Below are positions 1 through 8,323 of a DNA stretch of 64,000 bases, one piece after another. Origin of the DNA: Chryseobacterium aquifrigidense. GTDB lineage: Bacteria > Bacteroidota > Bacteroidia > Flavobacteriales > Weeksellaceae. How positions within the stretch are numbered: position 1 is the stretch's first letter; every line of letters starts with the position of its first letter. The notes beneath the pieces are model-generated. The model made no database searches. It saw only the letters and a program-made list of their open reading frames with translations, and was not told where the DNA came from. The stretch lies in assembly GCF_006716485.1 (NCBI RefSeq), contig NZ_VFPD01000001.1:1797096-1861095 (forward strand), written 5' to 3'. The translations under genes and the position numbers were made by a program.

Positions 1-1001
1 AAAAGCTTGATCATATCAGCCAGAAAGCAGAAGCTCTGATTAACGGACAGTCTGCCTGCCAGGACTGGCTCAATAAACCAGCCAATCTTAAAAAACCGGA
101 TATCTTAAGCACATACCTTAAAAATCTGGCTAAAAAATATGACTTAAAATACTCTGCTTTTAACAGAAAAAAATGTGAAGAGCTTGGATTAAGCGCTTAT
201 CTTTCTGTGAACCAAGGCAGTGCTTATGATGCAGCGTTCACTATTTTAGAATATAAAACGACTGTAAAAAATGCCAAAACTTTCGGATTGGTAGGAAAAT
301 GTATTTTGTTTGATACGGGAGGAATATCAATAAAAAGCTCTGCCAATCTGCACTATATGAAATCTGATATGGGTGGAGCTACCGCTGTTTTGGGAACGTT
401 AATCTATGCCGCTGAAATGCAGCTTCCGGTCAATATTATTGCCGTTCTGCCTATTACAGATAATGCTGTTTCTGAAAAGGCGCTTCTTCCAAGTGACGTC
501 ATCACAGCCTACAACAAAAAAACCATTGAAGTGCTTGATACTGATGCTGAAGGCAGGCTGATTCTTGCAGACGGATTATCTTATCTTGCTAAAAACTACA
601 AAACCGATTTCCTTATTGACCTGGCTACTTTAACAGGAAGCTCGGTAAGAATGTTCGGAGACACCTGCGCTGCGATGTTCTCCAATAATGAAGAACTTAA
701 AAACAACCTGATTAAAACCGGAGATCAGACCAATCAGAGGGTTTGGAATCTTCCTTTATGGGACGTCTGGAAAGATGATATCCAGTCTGATGTAGCAGAC
801 ATGAAAAACATCTCTCTAAAGCCTGTGGGAGACTGTATTATTGCCGCAAAATTCCTGGAGCAATTCATTGAAAATCACCCTAAATGGGCACATTTAGATA
901 TTGCAGGGGTAGCCTTTGGAAGTGTGGGTTATGCCAAAGAAAAAGCAGCCACTGGTTTTGGAGTTCAACTCCTTGTGAATTTAATCGAAAATTATCACTA
1001 A
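1..1001 (+). CDS. M17 leucyl aminopeptidase, 5' end outside window
   Basis: This is a cytosolic metallo-aminopeptidase that removes N-terminal residues from peptides. The reading frame is open from base 3, so the gene begins before the window; the GTG near base 207 is internal. The catalytic domain is visible: a Lys in ISIKSS after FDTGG, MKSDMGGA and the family signature DTDAEGRL (usually NTDAEGRL), which together supply the metal ligands and catalytic residues. The linker stretch LNKPANLKKPDIL matches the conserved N-x-P-x-N region before the catalytic domain. The stop is followed by an inverted repeat and then the amide-ligase operon, so co-transcription is uncertain. Family assignment is firm; substrate is not known. 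Confidence 0.93.
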   Translation, partial: KLDHISQKAEALINGQSACQDWLNKPANLKKPDILSTYLKNLAKKYDLKYSAFNRKKCEELGLSAYLSVNQGSAYDAAFTILEYKTTVKNAKTFGLVGKCILFDTGGISIKSSANLHYMKSDMGGATAVLGTLIYAAEMQLPVNIIAVLPITDNAVSEKALLPSDVITAYNKKTIEVLDTDAEGRLILADGLSYLAKNYKTDFLIDLATLTGSSVRMFGDTCAAMFSNNEELKNNLIKTGDQTNQRVWNLPLWDVWKDDIQSDVADMKNISLKPVGDCIIAAKFLEQFIENHPKWAHLDIAGVAFGSVGYAKEKAATGFGVQLLVNLIENYH

Positions 1002-1036
1002 AAATTAGTTTTTTACAAAAAAACTCTGTATAATTG

Positions 1037-1126
1037 ATTAGTGAATTTTCAAAAATGCACGATATTTTATTTTTTAATATTAATAAAATAACATATAAAT
1101 GCTTTTATTTTTGAAAATTCACTAAT
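1037..1126. repeat. Long perfect inverted repeat, 19-bp arms
   Basis: Positions 1037-1055 (ATTAGTGAATTTTCAAAAA) are exactly complementary to 1108-1126. Inside the loop a second 9-bp inverted repeat pairs 1063-1071 with 1082-1090. It fills the gap between the aminopeptidase stop and the first ATP-grasp gene. It could terminate the upstream gene, act in the 5' leader of the downstream operon, or be a small MITE-like insertion. There is no T-run directly after the outer arm, so a simple terminator is not the best fit. Confidence 0.7.
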
Positions 1127-1142
1127 TCTTAAAAAACATTAT

Positions 1143-2357
1143 ATGGAGAAGAAAACCATTGTGTGTATTTCGTGCTATTACAAAGGCTACGATTTTATGG
1201 ACGAAATGAAAAAGCTCGGCAATAAAATCATCCTTGTAACCTCCGAAAACCTCAAAGAAAAAAACTGGCCCTGGCATGCTATTGATGAAACATTCTATAT
1301 GCCTGAGCTAAAGCCATCCGTATGGAATCTGGAACACCTTATTCAGGGATTTTCCCACCTGATGAAAACCAGAAAAGTAGATGCTGTAGTGGCTTTGGAT
1401 GATTATGATGTTGAAAAAGCTGCATTAATCAGGGAAACATTCCGTATTCCCGGAATGGGACAGACCACCCACCGATATTTCAGAGATAAACTTGCTATGC
1501 GGCAGAAAGCAAAAGGTTCCGGGATTAGCGTCCCTGAATTTACTGCTGTATTCAATGATCATGAAGTGGAAGAATTTACAGACCGCGTTCCTGCCCCATG
1601 GGTACTGAAACCCCGGTCTGAAGCATCAGCATCAGGAATCAAAAAGATCACCTCCAAAGAACAGCTTCATGAAGCCCTGGAAACTTTGGGAGAAGAACGT
1701 CATCTTTTTTTACTGGAGAGTTTTAAACCCGGAGATGTTTACCATGTGGACAGCCTTACTTTTAACAAGAAAATAGTGTTTACTTCTGCCTCAAAATATC
1801 TTGCACCTCCTATGCAGGTTTCTCATGAAGGCGGTGTTTTCAGATCCAAGACTTTAGGAAGATATTCCGAGGAGTTTAAAGCATTGGAAGAAATAAATGC
1901 CAGAGTTCTTTCCAATTTCGGACTTGTCAACGGAGCCACCCATACAGAATTCATCAGGGGAAAAGAAGATGGAAAATGGTATTTCCTTGAAACGTCATCC
2001 AGAGTTGGGGGAGCTCATATTCCCGACCTCGTTGAGGCCTCAAGCGGCATCAATATCTGGAGGGAATGGGCAAAAATTGAAGATGCTCTTTTAAGAGGCC
2101 ACGATTACAGTGTTTCTCCGCCTACAGGCTATTATTCAGGTTTGATTGTTGCCCTGATTAAAGATAAAGAACCGAATTACAGTACTTTTGAATGTGAAGA
2201 GGTAGTCAAATTTCTTCCCATAGATTATCATGTTGGAATTGTTTACAAATCCGGAGATGCCTCCGTTGTACAGGACAGACTGGATGCTGCAGCAGAAATA
2301 ATCCATACTGACATGCTGAATATTCTACCTCCGAAAAGTAATAAATTGAGTTCTTAA
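1143..2357 (+). CDS. ATP-grasp carboxylate-amine ligase (first of cluster)
   Basis: The 404-aa protein has the ATP-grasp fold of the biotin-carboxylase/carnosine-synthase type, which joins a carboxylate to an amine through an acyl phosphate at the cost of ATP. Visible elements are an N-terminal Rossmann-like part (residues 1-110), the ATP-binding Lys156 in VLKPRSEAS with the Ser/Gly-rich loop SASG, Glu192 in LLESF, and the magnesium/catalytic set Glu269 (HTEF), Glu283 and Arg287 in FLETSSRVGG. It opens a same-strand run of amide-bond genes after a 141-bp gap. No signal peptide is seen, so it should be cytoplasmic. The two substrates cannot be told from sequence; ligase activity is inferred from the fold. 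Confidence 0.82.
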   Translation: MEKKTIVCISCYYKGYDFMDEMKKLGNKIILVTSENLKEKNWPWHAIDETFYMPELKPSVWNLEHLIQGFSHLMKTRKVDAVVALDDYDVEKAALIRETFRIPGMGQTTHRYFRDKLAMRQKAKGSGISVPEFTAVFNDHEVEEFTDRVPAPWVLKPRSEASASGIKKITSKEQLHEALETLGEERHLFLLESFKPGDVYHVDSLTFNKKIVFTSASKYLAPPMQVSHEGGVFRSKTLGRYSEEFKALEEINARVLSNFGLVNGATHTEFIRGKEDGKWYFLETSSRVGGAHIPDLVEASSGINIWREWAKIEDALLRGHDYSVSPPTGYYSGLIVALIKDKEPNYSTFECEEVVKFLPIDYHVGIVYKSGDASVVQDRLDAAAEIIHTDMLNILPPKSNKLSS

Positions 2358-2467
2358 AAATAACGCGTGACATTGATATTCAAAATGTTATTGAATTCAT
2401 AATATATAATCTGATCCAAGATTCTCTACTAAAATGTAATTTAGAAAGATCAACTAAACAAGGAAAA

Positions 2468-3181
2468 ATGCCTCACATAGAACATACAGAGTATTATTCA
2501 AATATATTGGGAACAAGTCTCAAGGTAGAAGTGACCGGGCATTACGGACATCCTATCATTATGTTTCCAACTTCCCAGGGACAGTATACCCAGAATCATG
2601 ATTTTCATCTCAATGGAAGCATCAACTGGTTTATAGAACAGGGAAAAGTAAAGCTTTATAATGTACAGACCATCGACAGCTGGAGTTTTTATGATGAAAA
2701 CATAGCTCCTCAGCAAAGAATAAGGAACTACGAACGGTATGTACAGTTTCTGATCAAGGAATTTGTTCCTTATATCCAAAAACTTCATAAAACCCATCGT
2801 GTGGCCGTAGCAGGAGCCAGTTTCGGAGGCTATCATGCTGCTAATTTCGCTTTCAGATTTCCGGATGTAGTTTCTCATCTGTTTTGCCTTTCGGGAGCCT
2901 TCAGCATAAGGAATTTTATGGACGGCTATTCTGATGATCTGGTATACTTCAACTGCCCGAGGGAATTTGTACGAAATGATGAAGCCTGGAAGTACAAACA
3001 TATGCATATTGTACTGAGTACTTCTGATCAGGATATCTGCAAGGATAAAAATATGGAAATGGCTGAAATTCTGAGAATAAAAGGCATAGAATTCTGGTAT
3101 GATGAAAGAAAATGGATAGGCCACGACTGGCCGTTATGGAGAATGGTCTTCCCAACCTTTATAGGAGCATTTTTCTCTTAA
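2468..3181 (+). CDS. Esterase-D-like alpha/beta hydrolase
   Basis: This 237-aa protein resembles the putative-esterase (esterase D/S-formylglutathione hydrolase-like) alpha/beta hydrolases. The nucleophile elbow is clear at GASFGG (Ser118), with His219 in IGHDW near the C-terminus and Asp187 or Asp189 in STSDQD as the acid. It has no signal peptide. It sits between two ATP-grasp ligase genes (110 bp and 52 bp gaps, same strand), so it probably hydrolyses or transfers an ester, thioester or amide in the same pathway. The start at 2468 is the first in-frame ATG; the N-terminus HTEYYSNILGTSLKVEV looks native to the family. Fold is well supported, substrate unknown. Confidence 0.8.
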   Translation: MPHIEHTEYYSNILGTSLKVEVTGHYGHPIIMFPTSQGQYTQNHDFHLNGSINWFIEQGKVKLYNVQTIDSWSFYDENIAPQQRIRNYERYVQFLIKEFVPYIQKLHKTHRVAVAGASFGGYHAANFAFRFPDVVSHLFCLSGAFSIRNFMDGYSDDLVYFNCPREFVRNDEAWKYKHMHIVLSTSDQDICKDKNMEMAEILRIKGIEFWYDERKWIGHDWPLWRMVFPTFIGAFFS

Positions 3182-3233
3182 AACAATAAAAAGACAAATA
3201 GAAAAAATATACCACACCTTAAAAACAAAAATT

Positions 3234-4187
3234 ATGACAAAAAAAGTAGGAATTCTTTTCGGTATGGAAGACACTTTTCCCTGGGCATTCATAGACAAAG
3301 TAAATGAACTGGGAGGTGGAAATATCATAGCTGAACCCGTTACTATTGATAAATTAGAACAGGGAGCAGATTATGGCTATGCAGTAATCATCGACAGAAT
3401 TTCACAGGACGTTCCCTTTTACAGAGCGTATTTAAAAAATGCAGCCCTTAACGGCACTTATGTCATCAATAATCCATTCTGGTGGAGTGCTGATGAGAAG
3501 TTTTTCAACAATGCCCTGATGTCCAAACTGGGAATTCCACTTCCTAAAACCGTTCTGCTTCCATCCCATGAAAGACCGGACAATACTTCAGAAACATCAT
3601 TCAGAAACCTTAAATTTCCGCATGACTGGGAATATATCTTTAATTATGTAGGATTTCCCGCATACATGAAGCCTCATGACGGCGGCGGCTGGAAAAATGT
3701 TTACAGAGTGGAAAATCCGGATGATCTTTGGAACAAACTGGGAGAAACCGAGCAGCTGGTGATGATGGTACAGGAGGAAATTATTTTCGATGATTACTAC
3801 AGAGTGTACTGCCTGGGCCAAAAATATGTCCATATCATGCCTTATGAGCCGAGAAATGCGCCTCATTTAAGATATGCTACCACTCATCAGACACAAGGTG
3901 AAGAACTTGAAAAATTACTGAAGACCATTCATGATTATACGATTAAAATGAATCAGGCTTTAGGATACGATTTCAACACCGTGGAATTTGCTGTAAGAGA
4001 CGGTATTCCTTATGCCATCGATTTCTGCAACCCGGCTCCTGACGCAGACCGGAATTCTGTAGGAGAAGAAAATTTTGCATGGATTATAGAGCATGCTGCC
4101 AAACTGGCTATAGAAAAAGCTAAAGAGTATGTTCAGGGGAAACCCAATATTGCCTGGGGAACCTTCGTGAAAGATTCCATAAAATAA
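3234..4187 (+). CDS. RimK-like ATP-grasp ligase (second of cluster)
   Basis: This 317-aa protein shows ATP-grasp features: an N-terminal segment VGILFGMEDTFPWAF, the nucleotide-binding Lys146 in AYMKPHDGGGWKNV with its glycine-rich loop, and the C-terminal metal-binding residues Glu251 (VEFAVRDG) and Asp263/Asn266 in AIDFCNPAPD. The family makes peptide-like bonds between an acyl phosphate and an amino group. It is not closely similar by eye to the 404-aa ligase upstream, so the two likely add different building blocks. It is 52 bp after the esterase gene and 32 bp before the GCS2 gene, consistent with one transcript. Substrate cannot be named. Confidence 0.8.
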   Translation: MTKKVGILFGMEDTFPWAFIDKVNELGGGNIIAEPVTIDKLEQGADYGYAVIIDRISQDVPFYRAYLKNAALNGTYVINNPFWWSADEKFFNNALMSKLGIPLPKTVLLPSHERPDNTSETSFRNLKFPHDWEYIFNYVGFPAYMKPHDGGGWKNVYRVENPDDLWNKLGETEQLVMMVQEEIIFDDYYRVYCLGQKYVHIMPYEPRNAPHLRYATTHQTQGEELEKLLKTIHDYTIKMNQALGYDFNTVEFAVRDGIPYAIDFCNPAPDADRNSVGEENFAWIIEHAAKLAIEKAKEYVQGKPNIAWGTFVKDSIK

Positions 4188-4219
4188 TATTGAAAAAAAA
4201 ATTAAAAAACACAAAATAA

Positions 4220-5341
4220 ATGCATCATCAGTTTACTATTGGAATTGAAGAAGAATATCAGATCATCGATGTGGAAAGCAGAGATCTGGTTTCTCACGTT
4301 TCAAAAATCATTGAAGGCGGCAAAGCGGTTTTAAGTGAAAATTTAAAGCATGAAATGCACGAATCCATGATTGAAATGGAAACAGGAATTTGTCAGAATA
4401 TTCAGGAAGCCAGGGCAGAATTGACGAATTTGAGACGTCACCTCATCAATATCGCCCATGAGCAGGGACTGCGTGTTTCCGGAGGAGGTACTCACCCATT
4501 CTCTCATTGGTCTGAAAACAATATCACTCAGGGAGAAAGATACATTAAAATTGTTGATGATATGGGAGATGTAGCCCGTGAAAATCTTATTTTCGGACTG
4601 CATGTTCATATTGGAATTCCTAATCGTGAAGAAGGCGTAAGAATTCAGAATGTGATGAGATATTTTCTTCCTCACGTGTATGCTCTTTCTACCAATTCAC
4701 CTTTCTGGATTGGAAGATATACAGGTTTTAAATCGTACAGGCAGGAAATCTTCGTAAAATTCCCAAGAACCGGTATTCCGAGTTACTTCAACTCTCTGGC
4801 AGAGTTCGACAGTTATGTAGATCTTCTGGTGAAAACAGGAACCATCGACAATGCCAAGAAAATCTGGTGGGATTTGCGGGTACATCCTTTTTATCCAACC
4901 ATCGAATTCAGAATCTGTGATATGCCGCTAAGAATTGATGAAACGGTATGTCTTGCAGCCATTATGCAGTGCCTTGTTGCTAAAATTTATAAGCTTCACC
5001 AACAGAATCTAAGCTTCAGAAGTTACAGAAGACTGTTATTGAACGAAAATAAATGGCGTGCCTCCAAAAGTGGTATCGAAGCCCACCTCATCGATTTTGG
5101 AAAAGAAGAATCCGTTCCTTATCCTCATTTATTGAAAGAGCTTTTAGAATTTATTGATGATGTGGTAGACGATTTGGGATGCCGCCATGAAGTGGAATAT
5201 GCCTGGAAAATTCTGGAATACGGTACCGGTGCAGACCGACAGCTTCAGATCTTTAAGGAAACAGGTGATCTGACGAAAGTCGTTGATTATATGATCTCTG
5301 AAACGGAATATGGCATAACCCATGGCGAACCTGCTTCATAA
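4220..5341 (+). CDS. GCS2-family carboxylate-amine ligase (YbdK-like)
   Basis: The 373-aa protein belongs to the glutamate-cysteine ligase type 2 family. The N-terminal GIEEEYQIID is the usual G-x-E-E-E nucleotide/metal motif, followed by HEMHESMIEMETGIC and the VSGGGTHPF region with the family His. Members form gamma-glutamyl or related amide bonds with ATP; YbdK itself is only a weak gamma-glutamylcysteine synthetase. The gap to the upstream ATP-grasp gene is 32 bp and to the downstream amidotransferase 33 bp. Its pairing with ATP-grasp ligases suggests it adds Glu or a similar acid to a small substrate rather than making glutathione. Family call is firm, product is inferred. Confidence 0.88.
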   Translation: MHHQFTIGIEEEYQIIDVESRDLVSHVSKIIEGGKAVLSENLKHEMHESMIEMETGICQNIQEARAELTNLRRHLINIAHEQGLRVSGGGTHPFSHWSENNITQGERYIKIVDDMGDVARENLIFGLHVHIGIPNREEGVRIQNVMRYFLPHVYALSTNSPFWIGRYTGFKSYRQEIFVKFPRTGIPSYFNSLAEFDSYVDLLVKTGTIDNAKKIWWDLRVHPFYPTIEFRICDMPLRIDETVCLAAIMQCLVAKIYKLHQQNLSFRSYRRLLLNENKWRASKSGIEAHLIDFGKEESVPYPHLLKELLEFIDDVVDDLGCRHEVEYAWKILEYGTGADRQLQIFKETGDLTKVVDYMISETEYGITHGEPAS

Positions 5342-5374
5342 TATTTTTGGTAACTTTACAAAAAATATGATGTA

Positions 5375-6208
5375 ATGAAAGATATTCGAATTGCGCTGTT
5401 GGACATGAACAACAATCATGTGAATCAAGGTTTTAGAAACATTAAAGAAATTTCTGAATCTTTTCAGCAGAACTCTGAAGAAAATGTGGTGATCAAGACA
5501 TTTGACGTAAGGTTTAAAGATGAAATGCCAGAGATTGGTGATTTTGATATTTTCATTTCTTCCGGCGGACCAGGAAACCCACATCGTGAAGGTTTTGCCT
5601 GGGAAGACCGATATGCTGATTTTTTAACCTCGGTTTTTGAGCATAATAAATACCATGAAGATAAAAAATATCTTTTCCTGATCTGCCATTCATTCCAGCT
5701 GGCAAGTATTCATTGGAATCTGGGTAATATATGTAAAAGAAAATCTTATTCCTTTGGCGTAATGCCTGTTCATAAAACAGATGAAGGTAAGGAGGAATTC
5801 CTGTTTAAAAATCTTCAGGATCCTTTTTATGCAGTAGATTCCAGAGCTTATCAGTTTATTGAACCGGATCATGACCGTTTTGAAGAATTGGGAATGACCA
5901 TCATGGCCATTGAAAAATTCCGTCCTCACATCAATCTTGAGAGAGCGGTAATGGCAGTTCGTTTTTCAGAGGAAATATTCGGAACACAGTTTCACCCTGA
6001 AGCCAATCCTGAATCTTTGATAGAAAACCTGAAAGATGAAAAAAACAAAGAAGCCATGATCGAAAACTTCGGGATGGAAAAATATCTTGAAACGATAGAC
6101 AGAATAGACGATGAAGATAAAATTATTCTGACCAGACATCAGATTCTTCCGAGATTTCTTCAGTTCGCAAAAAAAAACATTTTGAAAGAAGCTGAGACTT
6201 TGGTTTAG
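5375..6208 (+). CDS. Class I glutamine amidotransferase-like protein
   Basis: This 277-aa protein has the class I GATase fold with the full triad: Cys104 in LICHSFQ, His207 and Glu209 in GTQFHPEANPE. The oxyanion region SSGGPGNP is also present. Such domains either release ammonia from glutamine for an amide synthase or hydrolyse gamma-glutamyl amides (as in PuuD). Following GCS2 by 33 bp, both roles are plausible: supplying ammonia to one of the ligases or removing a gamma-glutamyl protecting group. A C-terminal extension (about residues 215-277) goes beyond the core domain. A hairpin resembling a terminator lies 170 bp downstream. Confidence 0.85.
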   Translation: MKDIRIALLDMNNNHVNQGFRNIKEISESFQQNSEENVVIKTFDVRFKDEMPEIGDFDIFISSGGPGNPHREGFAWEDRYADFLTSVFEHNKYHEDKKYLFLICHSFQLASIHWNLGNICKRKSYSFGVMPVHKTDEGKEEFLFKNLQDPFYAVDSRAYQFIEPDHDRFEELGMTIMAIEKFRPHINLERAVMAVRFSEEIFGTQFHPEANPESLIENLKDEKNKEAMIENFGMEKYLETIDRIDDEDKIILTRHQILPRFLQFAKKNILKEAETLV

Positions 6209-6372
6209 AAGGCTGGAAGCTGGAAGAAGGATGCTGAAAGTTATTATCGGTTAAGATTATTGATTATTGATTATTGATTATTGATTATTGATTATTGATT
6301 ATTCTTTTATTTATAAACTAATAATTTAGATTCCAGAATTGAAAACTTCCCTCTTGCAGCTTCCAATAGTTT
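6209..6372. repeat. Intergenic element with GGAAGCTGG inverted ends
   Basis: The gap after the amidotransferase begins with purine-rich GGCTGGAAGCTGGAAGAAGG and ends with its rough complement CTTCCCTCTTGCAGCTTCC (6345-6367). The two ends could pair into a long imperfect stem that encloses the GATTATT tandem repeat. Similar GGAAGCTGGAAG elements are common between genes in Chryseobacterium genomes as far as I recall. No ORF is seen. Confidence 0.5.
6255..6303. repeat. Seven perfect tandem copies of GATTATT
   Basis: The heptamer GATTATT is repeated seven times without error from 6255 to 6303. It is intergenic, between the amidotransferase and the third ATP-grasp-like gene. Repeats of this kind change copy number by slipped-strand pairing and, in a leader, alter promoter or hairpin spacing rather than reading frame. 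Confidence 0.95.
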
Positions 6373-6381
6373 ACTATAACA

Positions 6382-6407
6382 ATCGGGCAGAAACGCTCGA
6401 TTTTTTT
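6382..6407 (+). terminator. Terminator-like or attenuator hairpin
   Basis: ATCGGGC at 6382-6388 pairs with GCTCGAT at 6395-6401 (one G-T pair) around a 6-nt loop, and the stem runs into seven T residues. It lies only 23 bp before the third ATP-grasp-like gene. It may end the upstream operon, or act as an attenuator controlling read-through into that gene. Confidence 0.65.
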
Positions 6408-6429
6408 ACCATCACAAAAGAAAAAAAAT

Positions 6430-7608
6430 ATGATCCCAAAATACAGAAAACAGTACAACCAGGAGTTTTCGGATGAAAAATATAGTCAACTCAAAAATAT
6501 ATTGGCAGAAAAAGGAGGTACAGCACCCGCTTTCAGAGTTTCAGAAAGTCCGATTTTTTTGACCAAAGAATTTGAGAATAAGCTTCTCGATGCCAGCGAA
6601 AGTATTATCAGCCAGATCAAAGCAATGCCGGCAGAACTCCTTCAAAAGGCTATTCCTGATCACTGCAGAGTTCCCAATGATACCAGCCAGCCCCATTTTT
6701 TTACTATAGATTTTGGAGTCTGCAAAAGTGAAAACGGGACAATAGAACCTCAGCTTATCGAACTTCAGGCATTTCCTTCTTTGTATGCTTTTCAGAAAGT
6801 ATATGAGGAAACGTATTGTGAAGTCTATCCTTTTCTTTCGGAGATCAGAAATCCTATGCCGCATGAAACCTTTAAAAACTACTTAAAAGAACTGATTGTA
6901 GGAGATGAAAATCCTGAAAATGTCATCCTTCTCGAAATTTTCCCGGAAAGACAGAAAACCGCTATTGATTTTGCTCTCACAGAAAAATTAATAGGTATCA
7001 AAACCGTATGCCTGACGAAAGTAAAGAAGGAAGGGCGAAAGCTGTATTATGAAAATAATGGTAAGCTAACCGAAATCAAGAGAATCTACAACCGTGTTAT
7101 ATTTGACGAGCTGGATAATATTCCAGATCTTAGTACAGAATTTGATTTCCGTGAGGAAGTGGATATCAAATGGATCACCCACCCGAATTGGTTCTTCAAA
7201 ATCTCAAAATTCCTTTTACCTCTACTGAAGCATCAGTTTGTTCCAAAGAGTTATTTCCTGCATGAATTCCCTGAAAATGAAAATCTGGATGATTTTGTAT
7301 TAAAGCCTTTATTTTCATTTGCGGGAAGTGGCGTTAATTTAAATCCTACGAAAGAAATTACAGAGGCTATTCAGGATAAGGAAAACTATATTCTGCAGAG
7401 AAAAGTCTACTATGAACCTATTTTTGAAGATATCAACGGAGATTTTTCAAAAGCAGAGATCCGTTTGTTGTATATTTGGCGGGAAAATGACGAACGCCCT
7501 ATCCTACTGGAAAATCTCGGAAGAATGACAAAAGCCGCCATGGTTAATGTAGATTTCAATAAAAAAGATGCCATCTGGATTGGAAGTTCCAATGCTTTTT
7601 TCGGATAA
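6430..7608 (+). CDS. ATP-grasp-like protein (third of cluster)
   Basis: This 392-aa protein is less familiar than its neighbours. The C-terminal half shows ATP-grasp style elements: VLKPLFSFAGSGV (binding Lys plus a Gly-rich loop), ILQRKVYYEP, and RLLYIW with a late acidic/Asn region. The N-terminal half carries IELQAFPSLYAFQ, which resembles ATP-grasp proteins with a rearranged acidic metal site. I therefore call it a probable ligase-like enzyme of unknown substrate. It is separated from the amidotransferase by 221 bp holding repeats and a terminator-like hairpin, but is followed by the membrane protein after only 24 bp. Its place in the pathway is an inference from position. Confidence 0.55.
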   Translation: MIPKYRKQYNQEFSDEKYSQLKNILAEKGGTAPAFRVSESPIFLTKEFENKLLDASESIISQIKAMPAELLQKAIPDHCRVPNDTSQPHFFTIDFGVCKSENGTIEPQLIELQAFPSLYAFQKVYEETYCEVYPFLSEIRNPMPHETFKNYLKELIVGDENPENVILLEIFPERQKTAIDFALTEKLIGIKTVCLTKVKKEGRKLYYENNGKLTEIKRIYNRVIFDELDNIPDLSTEFDFREEVDIKWITHPNWFFKISKFLLPLLKHQFVPKSYFLHEFPENENLDDFVLKPLFSFAGSGVNLNPTKEITEAIQDKENYILQRKVYYEPIFEDINGDFSKAEIRLLYIWRENDERPILLENLGRMTKAAMVNVDFNKKDAIWIGSSNAFFG

Positions 7609-7632
7609 AAAACTGATAAAAACTAATACTAC

Positions 7633-8091
7633 ATGGAAGAAAGATCAACACCTTTCGCAGAATTTGACAACAACCTTTTAACACGAAGAAGAAGCCTATT
7701 ACCCACGTGGATTAAAGTTTTCTTGTGGATCTTTTTAATCGGAGGAGCGCTCGCTGCTATTTTTTTGATAGCAGGCTCTATGATGACTCATGTCTCTTTA
7801 TCTTTATATGGGATGGATGCCAACCATCCTTATTCAATGACAGGACTTTTGATCTGTGTCTTGTTTTTATTTAAAGGGATCGTTGCCTATGGACTTTGGT
7901 TTGAGCAAAAATGGGCAGTACAGACCGCAATAGCTGATGCTGTTATAGGTATTGCTATTTGCCTCATTATGATGGCCATTATCCCGTTTGTATATCCAAC
8001 AATCAGCTTTACGCTCAGATTAGAATTGATTCCTTTGTATTTTTATCTTAAAAAAATGCAGAACATAAAGAAATCCTGGGAAAACTTATAG
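7633..8091 (+). CDS. Small multi-pass membrane protein, unknown function
   Basis: The 152-aa product has three or four hydrophobic segments (about residues 25-50, 70-92, 100-125, and a weaker one to 138) and a basic C-terminus, KKMQNIKKSWENL. I do not recognise a family. It starts 24 bp after the third ATP-grasp-like gene and is closed by a strong terminator, so the two are probably co-transcribed. It could be a membrane anchor or exporter partner for the pathway, but nothing in the sequence proves this. Confidence 0.7.
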   Translation: MEERSTPFAEFDNNLLTRRRSLLPTWIKVFLWIFLIGGALAAIFLIAGSMMTHVSLSLYGMDANHPYSMTGLLICVLFLFKGIVAYGLWFEQKWAVQTAIADAVIGIAICLIMMAIIPFVYPTISFTLRLELIPLYFYLKKMQNIKKSWENL

Positions 8092-8095
8092 AAAC

Positions 8096-8125
8096 AAACC
8101 TCCGAAATTTCGGAGGTTTTATTTT
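8096..8125 (+). terminator. Rho-independent terminator ending the amide-ligase cluster
   Basis: AAACCTCCGAAA at 8096-8107 is perfectly complementary to 8108-8119 and is followed by a T-rich tract. It starts five bases after the membrane-protein stop and marks the end of the 1.1-8.1 kb cluster. Confidence 0.9.
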
Positions 8126-8245
8126 TTATTCCTGAAGACCTCATCAATCATAAAAAATCCCCCAACAAAGGAGGATAAAAAAATTGACATGTACGCTGTG
8201 TTTTCACAAACATTGTAAATATACGGATATGGTGTAGGTGTACTC

Positions 8246-8259
8246 TACGGGAAACCGTA
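8246..8259. promoter_or_regulatory. TACGG-N4-CCGTA palindrome, copy 1
   Basis: TACGGGAAACCGTA is an inverted repeat with 5-bp arms and a 4-bp spacer. It lies 65 bp downstream of the amidase gene (minus strand). The same 14-mer occurs again at 9743-9756 and a variant at 9197-9210. It may be a protein-binding site or part of a dispersed repeat. Confidence 0.6.
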
Positions 8260-8323
8260 AGACGTGAGTATATTATTTGTATATTAGGTTTCCATAACGC
8301 TTTTTTAACGATCTTCCAGCACT

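Noticed and set aside
2498..3124. Long minus-strand frame opposite the esterase gene
   Set aside because: It is the antisense shadow of a gene with clear catalytic motifs, has no recognisable domain and no promoter.
6255..6303. CRISPR-like repeat array
   Set aside because: The unit is only 7 bp, repeats touch each other with no spacers, and no cas genes are near.
1143..7608. Graspetide (RiPP) cluster
   Set aside because: ATP-grasp ligases are present, but no precursor peptide lies within the operon, and GCS2 plus GATase genes are not part of known graspetide clusters. The nearest leader peptide (8974-9123) is on the other strand and outside the terminator.
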